Shown in pieces: positions 53,670 through 62,748 of a stretch of DNA of 64,000 nucleotides (positions are counted from its first letter, which is position 1; each line of letters opens with the position of its first letter). Source of the stretch: Thalassolituus sp. UBA674 (lineage in GTDB: Bacteria; Pseudomonadota; Gammaproteobacteria; Pseudomonadales; Oceanobacteraceae); assembly GCA_002298335.1 (NCBI GenBank), contig DBNK01000003.1:1-64000 (forward strand), in the 5' to 3' direction. A program made the position numbers and the translations under genes. The notes under the pieces were generated by a model that was given only the letters and a program-made list of their open reading frames with translations, was not told the origin of the DNA and did not search any database.

Positions 53670-54227
53670 ATGTTGCCGAACCCAGTACGCCTTTCAGGCA
53701 TCTGTATCCTCCTGGCTTTGCCCCTGCTTGCCTGTGGCCGGCAACCGGAGGCCGGCGTCAGCGCGGTGACTGTTACTGAAACGGCCGTTACATCTCTGTC
53801 TGACACGGAGTCGGCAGCGCCGGAAGAACATACTGATCCGGATTCGTCCGCCGCGGACAGCACAGAGGCCGGGTCTGGGGCTATGGCTGCTGCTGATACG
53901 GACAGGTCGCACGAGGCGCAGACGGCAACGGCAGACGACAGCACTTCTGTGTACGAACCGCTGGAATCCATCCGTGTTCTGCAGCAACCGGCCGGCAGTG
54001 AACGCAGAAAGCTGGACCTCAGCCTGCCGCACATGAACTGGGACAGCGACGGCAGCAGGGATTTCAGCAGTCAGCGTATGCCCGATGTGTTCAGTTATCA
54101 GAAGCCGGTGCCGGGTATGAACCTGTCCGGCAAGCTGCACTGGGATGAAGATCAGGAAGCGCCGCCACGGTCTCTGGAAGAAAGCATTACCGGGGCTGAA
54201 GTTGAGCTGCAGTTCCGCTTGCCATGA
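53670..54227 (+). CDS. Predicted lipoprotein with low-complexity acidic linker
   Basis: A 185-residue protein with lipoprotein signal (LALPLLACG). A Ser/Thr/Ala/Asp/Glu-rich linker of about 70 residues precedes a C-terminal region with repeated Pro, Asp and aromatic residues (LPHMNWDSDGSRDF, MNLSGKLHWDED). I recognise no family. ATG 53670 is preferred because of the lipobox and a TACAAT 32 bases upstream; the frame is open back to 53469 but that part overlaps the ArsR promoter. AAGGA lies rather far ahead of the start. The stop overlaps an upstream reading of the DUF924 gene. Confidence 0.65.
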   Translation: MLPNPVRLSGICILLALPLLACGRQPEAGVSAVTVTETAVTSLSDTESAAPEEHTDPDSSAADSTEAGSGAMAAADTDRSHEAQTATADDSTSVYEPLESIRVLQQPAGSERRKLDLSLPHMNWDSDGSRDFSSQRMPDVFSYQKPVPGMNLSGKLHWDEDQEAPPRSLEESITGAEVELQFRLP

Positions 54228-54250
54228 ATGACGCAAGCCGGAAGGAGGAC

Positions 54251-54796
54251 ATGATGATGACCAGTGCAGAGATCCTGAACTTCTGGTTTGCAGAACTGAC
54301 TCCGAAACAGTGGTTTGCCAAAGACCCGGCGCTGGATCAGCAGATCAGGGAGCGGTTTGCCTTATGCCATGCGCAGGTCGTGGCGGCCGAGTCTTTTCAC
54401 TGGCGGAGTACAGCCGCAGGAAGGCTGGCAGAAATCATCGTGTTGGATCAGTTCTCCCGCAATCTCTTCAGAGATGACCCCCGTGCGTTTGCCCAGGACC
54501 CGCAGGCGCTGGTTCTGGCACAGGAGGCCGTTGCCTGTGGGGCCGATGCTGAACTGGATCTGATGCAGCGGGCGTTTCTTTACATGCCTTATATGCACAG
54601 TGAATCCGCGCGGATTCATGAAGAAGCGGTGCGCCTGTTTTCTCTGCCAGGGCTGGAGAACAACCTGAGATTTGAACACCGGCACAAAGCCATTATCGAT
54701 CGTTTTGGCCGCTATCCCCATCGCAATGCCGTACTGGGGCGGACAACCACAGAGGAAGAGCAGGAGTTTCTGCAACAGCCGGGCTCTTCATTCTGA
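54251..54796 (+). CDS. DUF924 family protein
   Basis: A 181-residue all-helical protein with the DUF924 landmarks ILNFWFAELTPKQWFAKDP, LAEIIVLDQFSRNLFRDDP and FLYMPYMHSE. The domain has a TPR-like helical fold of unknown function. AAGGAGG sits directly upstream of the triple ATG at 54251, deciding the start over ATG 54224. It is likely co-transcribed with the preceding lipoprotein gene and followed, 54 bases on, by a small GNAT gene. Confidence 0.85.
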   Translation: MMMTSAEILNFWFAELTPKQWFAKDPALDQQIRERFALCHAQVVAAESFHWRSTAAGRLAEIIVLDQFSRNLFRDDPRAFAQDPQALVLAQEAVACGADAELDLMQRAFLYMPYMHSESARIHEEAVRLFSLPGLENNLRFEHRHKAIIDRFGRYPHRNAVLGRTTTEEEQEFLQQPGSSF

Positions 54797-54850
54797 CGAC
54801 TGTTTAACTGCCATATACCGGTACGGGAGCACCGGCACAGAGGAGATTCC

Positions 54851-55093
54851 ATGCCCGACGTTATTCATGAACCCGGACAGCAGCGCTTTATCCTGCAGCA
54901 GGAAGGCGCCAGTTGCGTACTGGATTACCGCATCGATGGCACCCGGATCAATTTTACCCACACCTTTGTACCACCTGAGCTGCGCGGCAAAGGTCTGGCC
55001 GAAAAACTGGTACGCCGTGGTCTGAAATGGGCGGATGAGCAGCAGCTGAGCAAAGAAGCCGACTGCTGGTACGTTGCCCGGTTTCTGCGCTGA
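54851..55093 (+). CDS. Small GNAT N-acetyltransferase (YjdJ/NATD1-like)
   Basis: An 80-residue protein of the minimal GNAT type. FTHTFVPPELRGKGLAEKLV holds the acetyl-CoA pyrophosphate loop, and the terminal ADCWYVARFLR completes the strand set. The acceptor is unknown. GAGGAGA precedes the ATG. Its stop is exactly adjacent to the stop of the convergent amidotransferase gene, with no intergenic base. Confidence 0.85.
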   Translation: MPDVIHEPGQQRFILQQEGASCVLDYRIDGTRINFTHTFVPPELRGKGLAEKLVRRGLKWADEQQLSKEADCWYVARFLR

Positions 55094-55822
55094 TTACGCC
55101 GCTGCCTGGCGGATAAACTCCGCCAGCCAGCCGATCACTCTCTGACCGTCATTGGCCTGTTCAATATCATTCAGAGCGGCCTGCAGGCGCTGCTCACCAA
55201 TGTGGCTGGCGCGGCGCCCGATCAGACGGCGGAAATATTCCGCAGAGAATTCCGGGTGACCCTGAAACGCCAGTACCTGATTGCCGATAAACCAGGACGC
55301 ATTGGGGCAGAAATCGTTGCCTGCCAGCCGCTGTGCCTGCGGCGGCAGCTGCGTGACCTGATCCTGATGGCTGTATATCAGCCGGTAGTGGCCGACAGGG
55401 TTACTGAGGAACTCAGGCCAATGTTCCACAGACATCGTCTGATTGCCTACCCCCCAACCTTTGCTGCTTTTTTCCGCATGCCCACCAAGACAATGCGCCA
55501 GTATCTGGTGACCGAAGCAGATGCCAAGCATCGGCCGTCCGGCATCGAAGGCAGCACGTATCCAGTCACTCAGAGGTTCAAGCCAGGGTAACGGGTCGTA
55601 GACGCCCGCCTTGGAGCCGGTGATCAGATACACATCGCATTCGTCCATCCGCTCCGGCAACTGGCCCTCAGTCACCTGGTAATGACGGAAGTGCAGCGAT
55701 GCATCTTCTTCCGCCAGCAGCTGGCGGAACATGGTGCCATAAGAGGTGTAGTCACTGATCAGGTCAGGGTAGAGGACATCGGTTTCCAGCAGTCCGAGGC
55801 AAAGCTCCCCGCGTGCGTTCAT
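55094..55822 (-). CDS. Class I glutamine amidotransferase-like protein
   Basis: A 242-residue GATase1 protein related to the GMP-synthase-like amidotransferases. The nucleophile elbow is MLGICFGHQILA, and the histidine motif is FQGHPEFS. It lacks a synthetase domain. Proteins of this group hydrolyse gamma-glutamyl compounds in some pathways, but the substrate here is not known. ATG 55822 matches the family start (LGLLETDVLYPDL soon after); ATG 55852 and 55903 are in frame but less likely. Confidence 0.83.
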   Translation of the reverse strand: MNARGELCLGLLETDVLYPDLISDYTSYGTMFRQLLAEEDASLHFRHYQVTEGQLPERMDECDVYLITGSKAGVYDPLPWLEPLSDWIRAAFDAGRPMLGICFGHQILAHCLGGHAEKSSKGWGVGNQTMSVEHWPEFLSNPVGHYRLIYSHQDQVTQLPPQAQRLAGNDFCPNASWFIGNQVLAFQGHPEFSAEYFRRLIGRRASHIGEQRLQAALNDIEQANDGQRVIGWLAEFIRQAAA

Positions 55823-56018
55823 ACAGAGGTTCCGGTAAGACAGATAATCCATGATTTTAGTCGTCCTGTTGCCGGGGGCAACCAGGACCGACAAACCGGT
55901 CATTTAATCTTTTTGAATTAAGCCGTAAGCCCCGGAAATCATGGTCTATACTGATTCTGACGGTCAGTACATTTTGATTGCAGGCAGTACAAAAAAACGG
56001 TGATCTTGGTTTTTAACG

Positions 56019-58697
56019 ATGGTTCTTAATTCCAGCAGGCAAATTCAGGGTCACGTACCCGTGGTTCAGAGTGAAAACTGGACCAGACTGGGTAGCATGG
56101 CATCGACAGCAGTCAGCCTCCCTCCCGAGCAGATTAACTCCAGCCTTACGCTGATTCTGGCAGCAGCTGCCAGAGTATTTTTTTCGACCGACGAAGATTC
56201 TTTGGAGGTCGATGTAAAAGCGGGTCTTGGCTACCTCATGCAGTGTTTCAGCTGTTCCGGCGCCGCACTGTATATCTCACCGCGTCATGGTTATAACCGC
56301 TCAGACCAGCTTTTCTGCCTGTGCGAAGGCTTCAGCGGCTGTCTGAACAGCGAGATGAGTCCGTATTTTCATTCGCTCAGTGGCATCACGCACGCCGGTT
56401 ATATTCCGCGGACCGGTGAAACACCTGATCAGCAGAGATTGCGTAAAATTCTCGGTGGCGACAAGCTCCTGCTCCTGCCATTACTGACGGGGACACGCGA
56501 AGAGGGTGCTGCCGGTTATCTGGCCCTGACGTTTGAAGCGGGCGAGAAAGACGTAACGCCAGAGCAGATGATCCGTCTTACCGGGTTTGCGTCACTGGCA
56601 TTCATGACGATCGACCGGGTGGTCACGGTGAGTGGTTTTTACGAGCGTGAAAACATGCTGCTGCTGGCGGAAAAAACGGTCAATATCGGTTTTTTCCATA
56701 ACGACGTCATCAATAATCACATTACCTTTACCCCGCAGACCAAAACCATTTTTGAACTGGATGAAGAAAACGAAGTGGTGGATATGAATTTTTATATCAA
56801 CCGCATTCATCCGGACGACCGTCAGTCGGTCGTGGATTCATTCCGTGAAAGCATCATTAAAGGCCGGTCTACGGAGGTGACTTATCGTTTAAGTCTGCCA
56901 TCCGGTGTACGCCGTATTGTGCGTTCCAAGGCTAACGTCACCTTCAACAAAGATGGAGAAGTGATTGCCCGTTACGGCACGGTTCAGGACATCACCGACG
57001 GTTATGAGCAGGAGCGTCGTCTGCGTCTGTCGATGGCGGTGTTTGAGTTCATCCGTGAAGCGGCGGTCATCACAGACAAAGACTTCCGGATTGAAGCGGT
57101 AAACCCGGCATATACAGCCATTACCGGGTACAGCGAAGCTGAACTCAAAGGTGAAGTCACGGGTTTTCTGAATCCTGAGAGTATCGTGCTGTCTTCCGGC
57201 GAATGCATTATGGCCAGCCTGAAACAGCAGGGGTACTGGTTTGGTGAAATTACCGATCAGAAGAAAAACGGTGAATCATTCGTCAAGCGTATGATTATTA
57301 CTGTGGTGCGCGATGAACTGGATGATGTCAGCCATTACATCGCAACCTTTACCGATGAATCACAACTGAAAAAATCGGAACAGCAACTTGAGTTGCTGAC
57401 CAATTATGATCCTCTGACCAGTTTGCCGAACCGGGATTTTATTATCCGGAATCTGGACAGCACGATTGCCGAGATCACCGAGAAAAAGCAGATGATGGGT
57501 ATCATCACCATCGATCTGGATAACTTCAAACACATTAATGACAGTCTTGGCCACCCGGCCGGTGACCGTCTGCTGCAGGAATTTTCCCGCCGTCTGAAAG
57601 GACGTCTGCGTAAAACAGACATTCTTGCGCGCCTGGGTGGGGATGAATTTATCGTCATCCTGCGTAATGTCATGTCACGCCCTCACATCGCTACGGTTGC
57701 TGAAAGTATTCTTGATCTGCTGAAAATTCCTTTTGATATCGGCATTGGCAAGCAACTGCGCATTGGCGCCAGTATGGGTATTTCAGTCTGTCCGGAGCAG
57801 GGTTCTGAAGTGAACGAACTGCTGCGTCAGGCAGATGCTGCCCTGTATCAGGCAAAACGTAACGGTCGTAATAATTACTGTTTTTATTCCAATGAAATGA
57901 CCCGGGTGGTCTCCGAGCGTCTGGAGCTGGAAAATGATCTGCGGATCGCGTTGCAGAACCGCAATGAACTGCAGCTCTTTTATCAGCCACAGGCCGATGG
58001 CGGGAATGGCCGCATCATAGGTGTTGAAGCCCTGGTGCGCTGGAATCATCCGGAACACGGTCTGATTTCCCCCGGGGTTTTCCTGCCTATTGCAGAGGAC
58101 AGCGGTCTGATGCCGGAACTCGACTTCTGGGTCATCGAGACCGCCTGTCGTCAGGTGGCAGCCTGGCAGCAGCAGGGAGTGATGCCATTTACGGTGGCGA
58201 TTAATATTTCCCAGCCAACCTTTGCCAACAGTGATGTACTGGAGATGATTACCCGGCTGATCAAGGAAATGAAGATTGATCCGACCTGGCTGGAACTTGA
58301 GATCACCGAAGGTGCGCTGCTGGAACCCAGTGATGACGTACTGGGTATGATTGATGGTCTGAAGGCGCTGGGTGTGAAACTGGCGATTGATGATTTCGGC
58401 ACCGGTTACTCCTGTCTTGCGTATCTGCACCGTTACCACGTCGATAAGCTGAAAATCGATCGCAGTTTCGTGGTGGCAACGGATGCCGAAGAAGAGTGCC
58501 GGGTGATCGTGCGGACCATCATTAACATGGCGCTTGGTCTGGGGCTTGAAGTGCTGGCCGAAGGGGTGGAAGAAGAAAACCAGCTGCGCTTCCTGCTGGA
58601 TAACGGTTGTCACATGTATCAGGGGTACTACTTCAGCCGTCCGGTACCACTGGATGACCTGAGCCCTCTGCTGGAAGCCGAAGCCGCTCTGGGGTAA
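56019..58697 (+). CDS. GAF-PAS-PAS-GGDEF-EAL cyclic-di-GMP protein
   Basis: An 892-residue signalling protein. Residues about 40-195 look like a GAF domain. Two PAS/PAC units follow (about 210-335 and 345-460; YINRIHPDDRQSV and NPAYTAITGYSEAEL). The GGDEF domain has an intact LGGDEF near residue 541. The EAL domain has VEALVRWNHPEHG near 670, with LEITEG and DDFGTGYSCL further on. No RxxD inhibitory site is apparent near GGDEF. Both active sites look intact, so net direction is unpredictable. No membrane helix: a cytoplasmic sensor. The start is uncertain (ATG 56019 or 56097). Confidence 0.9.
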   Translation: MVLNSSRQIQGHVPVVQSENWTRLGSMASTAVSLPPEQINSSLTLILAAAARVFFSTDEDSLEVDVKAGLGYLMQCFSCSGAALYISPRHGYNRSDQLFCLCEGFSGCLNSEMSPYFHSLSGITHAGYIPRTGETPDQQRLRKILGGDKLLLLPLLTGTREEGAAGYLALTFEAGEKDVTPEQMIRLTGFASLAFMTIDRVVTVSGFYERENMLLLAEKTVNIGFFHNDVINNHITFTPQTKTIFELDEENEVVDMNFYINRIHPDDRQSVVDSFRESIIKGRSTEVTYRLSLPSGVRRIVRSKANVTFNKDGEVIARYGTVQDITDGYEQERRLRLSMAVFEFIREAAVITDKDFRIEAVNPAYTAITGYSEAELKGEVTGFLNPESIVLSSGECIMASLKQQGYWFGEITDQKKNGESFVKRMIITVVRDELDDVSHYIATFTDESQLKKSEQQLELLTNYDPLTSLPNRDFIIRNLDSTIAEITEKKQMMGIITIDLDNFKHINDSLGHPAGDRLLQEFSRRLKGRLRKTDILARLGGDEFIVILRNVMSRPHIATVAESILDLLKIPFDIGIGKQLRIGASMGISVCPEQGSEVNELLRQADAALYQAKRNGRNNYCFYSNEMTRVVSERLELENDLRIALQNRNELQLFYQPQADGGNGRIIGVEALVRWNHPEHGLISPGVFLPIAEDSGLMPELDFWVIETACRQVAAWQQQGVMPFTVAINISQPTFANSDVLEMITRLIKEMKIDPTWLELEITEGALLEPSDDVLGMIDGLKALGVKLAIDDFGTGYSCLAYLHRYHVDKLKIDRSFVVATDAEEECRVIVRTIINMALGLGLEVLAEGVEEENQLRFLLDNGCHMYQGYYFSRPVPLDDLSPLLEAEAALG

Positions 58698-58775
58698 CTG
58701 CCGGTGACCCCGAAGGATCGATCTGAAAGAGTACAGTTCTGACAGGTAACATATTACCCGTTTGATCGTAAATAA

Positions 58776-58850
58776 CCCGGGCTTTCTGCCCGGGGATCCG
58801 CTATACTCCGCCCCCCTTTTTGTGGGCTATGCCGTTTCACGCTGGTGAAA
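58776..58850 (+). promoter_or_regulatory. Leader and promoter region of the DeaD-type helicase gene
   Basis: The 209-base gap holds three elements. A stem CCCGGGC/GCCCGGG (58776-58782 and 58788-58794) may end the upstream transcript but lacks a T run. TATACT at 58802-58807 is a possible -10. TTTCAC/GTGAAA (58835-58840 and 58845-58850) forms a small hairpin in the resulting about 95-base leader. Long leaders are known for deaD/csdA genes. Confidence 0.4.
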
Positions 58851-58906
58851 GATCGTGAGTTTCTCTGACGGTGAGCCCTCTCACATTGATGACACAGGTG
58901 TCCGTT

Positions 58907-60769
58907 ATGAGTGATTCCAATCCCACTGGCTTTGCCGGTCTGGGCCTGCCTTTCCCTGTCCTCCGCGTTCTGGAGGAACTGGGCTATGAAACCCCGTCTG
59001 CCATTCAGGCAAACAGTATTCCGCCGCTGCTGGAAGGCCGTGACGTTCTGGGCATGGCTCAGACCGGTACCGGTAAAACAGCCGCGTTTGCGTTGCCACT
59101 GCTGGTGCGTACCAATGCCGACTTCCGCAGCCCTCAGGTACTGGTGCTAGCGCCGACCCGTGAGCTGGCGCAACAGGTTGCCGAGGCGGCCAAGTCTTAC
59201 AGCCGTTACCTGAATGGCATTAACGTCTGCGCCATTTATGGTGGTGCTGATTACGGCAGTCAGCTGCGCGAACTGAAGCGCGGTCCGCAGTGGGTTGTGG
59301 GTACTCCGGGCCGGGTGATGGATCACCTGCGCCGTGGCACTCTGAGCCTGGCTGATATCAAAGCCGTGGTACTGGATGAAGCCGACGAAATGCTGCGCAT
59401 GGGTTTCATTGATGACGTTAACTGGATTCTGGATCAGGCCCCGGCTCAACGCCAGATCGCTCTGTTCTCAGCGACCATGCCGAAAGAAATTCAGACCGTT
59501 GCTGAAAAGCATCTGCGCGATCCGGTGCAGGTTAAGATTGAAACCAAAACCACCACCAACGACCGCATTCATCAACGCTATTGGTTCGTTGCCGGAGCGC
59601 ATAAAAACGATGCTCTGCTGCGCATTGCCGAGACCGAAGAATTCGATGCCATGATGGTGTTTGTTCGCACCAAACAGGCGACTGAAGAGGTTGCGGATTA
59701 CATGCTGTCCCAGGGGTTCCGTGCCGCGCCTCTGAACGGTGATATTCCGCAGCAGCAGCGTGAGCGTGCGGTGGAAAAACTGAAGCAGGGCCAGCTGGAT
59801 ATTCTGGTAGCCACTGACGTAGCTGCCCGTGGTCTGGACGTTGAGCGTATCAGTCACGTCATTAACTACGATATTCCTCATGACACAGAGTCTTACGTAC
59901 ACCGCATCGGCCGTACCGGACGTGCCGGACGCGAGGGTGAAGCCATTGTGTTCGTCCGTGCCCGTGAAAAACGCATGCTGCGCGATATCGAAAAAGCGAC
60001 CCGTCAGCCCATCGAAGAGATGGAGCTGCCATCGGTTAAACAGGTAAATGACAAACGTCGCGTACGTTTTGAAGCCCGTATCCTCGATGCTCTGAACAGC
60101 CCGCAGAATGCACTCTATAAAGAAATGATCACCCATATTCTGGCGCAGCAGCCGGTGGATGCCATTGATGTGGCGGCGGCCTGTGCGCGCCTGATTCAGG
60201 GTGATAAGTCCCTGTTCCTGAGCGAGCAGGACGAGCGTCGCGAACGTAAGCCCCGTGAGCGCAATGATGACCGCGGTGAACGCCGTGAGCGCAGCGAACG
60301 TGCACCACGCGGCCGTGAAGCAGGTCGTGACGAGCGCAGCTCTTCACGCAAGTCGCGCCCGGATTTCCATCCGTTACCGCTGAAAGGTAACCCGGATGTT
60401 GAGATGGTGCGTTATATGGTCGCTGTTGGTTACGATCATGGTATGCGTCCGGGGAATCTGGTCGGTGCCGTGGCCAACGAAGCGGATCTGGAAAGCCGCT
60501 ACATAGGTCACATTGAAATCATGGATCATTACTCCGTGATCGATCTGCCGTCCGGTATGCCATCAGCGGTGCTGAATACCCTGAAAAAAGCCCGCGTCTG
60601 CGGTCAGCCGCTGGATATTCAGGTGTATAAAGAATCTGCAGTTCCTGAAAAAGCAGCGGGTACCGCCCGTGCGCCTTCAGCACGTCCGCCACGGGCCCGT
60701 GCTCCACGTGACAGTGGTTACAAAGACGGTGGCTTTAAAAAGCCGCGCAAAAAAGAAAGCCGCGGTTAA
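58907..60769 (+). CDS. deaD: DEAD-box RNA helicase DeaD/CsdA
   Basis: A 620-residue ATP-dependent RNA helicase for ribosome assembly and mRNA decay, often cold-induced. Ordered motifs are GMAQTGTGKT, APTRELAQQ, VLDEADEML, SATMP, VATDVAARGLDVER and HRIGRTGRAGR. After the core comes an Arg/Glu-rich linker. A DbpA-like RNA-binding domain follows (MVRYMVAVGYDHGMRPGNLV, IGHIEIMDHYSVIDLP), and the basic tail is rich in Arg, Lys and Pro. The ATG at 58907 with AGGTG upstream gives the family start (MSDSNPTGFAGLGL). Confidence 0.95.
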   Translation: MSDSNPTGFAGLGLPFPVLRVLEELGYETPSAIQANSIPPLLEGRDVLGMAQTGTGKTAAFALPLLVRTNADFRSPQVLVLAPTRELAQQVAEAAKSYSRYLNGINVCAIYGGADYGSQLRELKRGPQWVVGTPGRVMDHLRRGTLSLADIKAVVLDEADEMLRMGFIDDVNWILDQAPAQRQIALFSATMPKEIQTVAEKHLRDPVQVKIETKTTTNDRIHQRYWFVAGAHKNDALLRIAETEEFDAMMVFVRTKQATEEVADYMLSQGFRAAPLNGDIPQQQRERAVEKLKQGQLDILVATDVAARGLDVERISHVINYDIPHDTESYVHRIGRTGRAGREGEAIVFVRAREKRMLRDIEKATRQPIEEMELPSVKQVNDKRRVRFEARILDALNSPQNALYKEMITHILAQQPVDAIDVAAACARLIQGDKSLFLSEQDERRERKPRERNDDRGERRERSERAPRGREAGRDERSSSRKSRPDFHPLPLKGNPDVEMVRYMVAVGYDHGMRPGNLVGAVANEADLESRYIGHIEIMDHYSVIDLPSGMPSAVLNTLKKARVCGQPLDIQVYKESAVPEKAAGTARAPSARPPRARAPRDSGYKDGGFKKPRKKESRG

Positions 60770-60806
60770 CGCGGCTGTCTGAATAATCCAAGGTCAGGGC
60801 AGGGCA

Positions 60807-62426
60807 TCAGACTCTGAACTGACCGGCGATTTTCTGCAGGGTTTTGCTGACTTTCGTCAGCACTTCTGTTTCGTCTGCCACTTCTTTCATGCTGTCTGCG
60901 GTCTGTTGCGAGGTTGTTTCAATCTCACTCACACTGGAGGCAATACTTTCTGACATATTCTTCTGACGCGCCGCCGTTGAGGCGATAACCGAACTCATCT
61001 TGTTGATGGCTTCGACACGCTCAGTAATCAGCTGCAGACTCTCACCGGTTCTCTCCGCAGCGGCCACACTTTCCTGAACATGGCTTTCACTGTCCTGCAT
61101 CACATCGGAGGCATCGGACGCGGAGGCGTACAGGTCTTTCAGCACCTTCTGAATTTCCTGGGTTGATTCATGGGTGCGGGAAGCCAGTGTGCGAACTTCA
61201 TCCGCCACCACGGCAAAGCCGCGACCCTGTTCACCAGCCCGGGCTGCTTCGATGGCAGCATTGAGAGCCAGCAGGTTGGTCTGCTCAGCGATGGACTGAA
61301 TCACCTGCAGGATCATACCGGCGTTTTCTGAATCGGTTTTCAGCTTCTGTACCGTGGAGTTGGCGGTCTGAATTTTCTCGGCAAAATTCCGGATGCCACG
61401 GACGTTACCTGAGACGATAGTGGCGCCGTCCTGTGCGACCTGGAAGGCGGATTCGGCCTCTGTTTCAGCACCTTCCGCACTTCCGGCAATTTCAGTAATC
61501 ATATCGACAATGCTCATCACATCCGAAGATACACGCTTGGTTGAGCGGTTCTGAACGTCGGCGGCCTCCAGTGCACGGGCACCACTGCTGCGCAGCTCGT
61601 TGTTCACTTCAGCCAGAGGTTCGATACTCTGTACGATATCGGTAATGGCTTTATGCAGTTTATCGAGCAGGCGGTTGAACCATTTCACCAGATCACCGAT
61701 TTCATCTTCACTGGTTTCCGGTATGCGTTTGGTCAGATCACCTTCACCCTGGGCAATGTCTTTGATGGAACTGACAATGTCCTCGATGGAGCGGGTGATG
61801 GTGTTGGCGATGACAACGGAGATCAGGATTAGAATCACCAGGGTGAAAACGGATGTCCAGAAACCAGCGGTCAGCAGCAGGTCTGATGTCGATTTGGTCT
61901 GTTGAATAGCCAGCTGGAAAGCGTTGAGACTCTGTTTGTTAAAAGCATCCAGTGCCGTCTGCAGTTCGCCTTCTGCAACCGTCATTGCTTCAATATTCTG
62001 ATCCAGCTGAGAAAAATCAGTTTTGCCTGAGATCATTCCCCGGGAAAGTTTATCCGCGACTTCGAAATAGTTGTTCAGTTTGGTTTTCAGGCTCTCTATG
62101 TCGGCTTTCGCTGACGGGTAAACCCTGACAATTTCCGTCGCGTTAGCCATCATGGCGTTACGTATGTCCGCTGCCTCATTCAGAATATCCAGTTCATTCA
62201 CAGCGACCGAATCCTGAAACAGCTTTACCAGACCTTTTTTCATATTCAGGTTCTCGGTGGCCAGTTCCAGCGTGGGGAACAGCGACATTTCGATCTTCTC
62301 CAGTCGTTCTGTATTAGCGCTGTTGGCGTAGTAATTTCCTGCCAACATACCCGTGAAGACCAGCAATACCACGGCAGTAATGGACAGAATTTTGTAGCGC
62401 ACAGGGACTTTGGAAAATGACATCAT
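60807..62426 (-). CDS. Methyl-accepting chemotaxis protein
   Basis: A 539-residue chemoreceptor with helix 1 near residues 11-31 and a helical-bundle ligand domain (about 35-185) of the four-helix type. Helix 2 is followed by HAMP (DIAQGEGDLTKRIPET) and a signalling domain with the tip LNAAIEAARAGEQGRGFAVVADEVRTLA. The ligand is unknown. The frame is open to 62507; ATG 62426 or 62423 fits the membrane topology better because upstream residues look non-coding. It diverges from the porin gene. Confidence 0.92.
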   Translation of the reverse strand: MMSFSKVPVRYKILSITAVVLLVFTGMLAGNYYANSANTERLEKIEMSLFPTLELATENLNMKKGLVKLFQDSVAVNELDILNEAADIRNAMMANATEIVRVYPSAKADIESLKTKLNNYFEVADKLSRGMISGKTDFSQLDQNIEAMTVAEGELQTALDAFNKQSLNAFQLAIQQTKSTSDLLLTAGFWTSVFTLVILILISVVIANTITRSIEDIVSSIKDIAQGEGDLTKRIPETSEDEIGDLVKWFNRLLDKLHKAITDIVQSIEPLAEVNNELRSSGARALEAADVQNRSTKRVSSDVMSIVDMITEIAGSAEGAETEAESAFQVAQDGATIVSGNVRGIRNFAEKIQTANSTVQKLKTDSENAGMILQVIQSIAEQTNLLALNAAIEAARAGEQGRGFAVVADEVRTLASRTHESTQEIQKVLKDLYASASDASDVMQDSESHVQESVAAAERTGESLQLITERVEAINKMSSVIASTAARQKNMSESIASSVSEIETTSQQTADSMKEVADETEVLTKVSKTLQKIAGQFRV

Positions 62427-62748
62427 GATCTTGCTCGGTTCCTCGGGTTTGCTTAAAGCGTAGATCAAAAAAGACTCAGGCAGTGGAGTGAGACGCTGAA
62501 GCAACAAACTGTTAAGTAAAGATAATTTATTGACGGATTTCTGGCTGAGTTCCGCTGAATTTCTGACGCATTATGGGCTGGTACTGAGTGGCGTTTTCTC
62601 AGTGTCACATCTTCTTCGTATTTCATCACATAACCCCTCATCTTTTCTGGATAAAGGCCCGGGCTGGTCTATAGATAAAAAAGGTAACCGGTACAACTCT
62701 GCCGGTGACCCTGAATAAAAATGCACAACATGACTGAGGAAACAGAAT
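62427..62748. promoter_or_regulatory. Divergent intergenic region, MCP/porin
   Basis: This 322-base stretch holds no convincing gene. A TATAGA at 62670-62675 could be a -10 for the porin, and the AT-rich stretch near 62510-62540 may serve the MCP. GAGGA at 62737-62741 is the porin ribosome site. A 62-codon open frame at 62530-62718 has no ribosome site and no recognisable features. Confidence 0.3.

Noticed and set aside
62530..62718. A 62-codon frame between the MCP and the porin
   Set aside because: No ribosome site, no signal or motif; the region is better explained as a divergent intergenic region.
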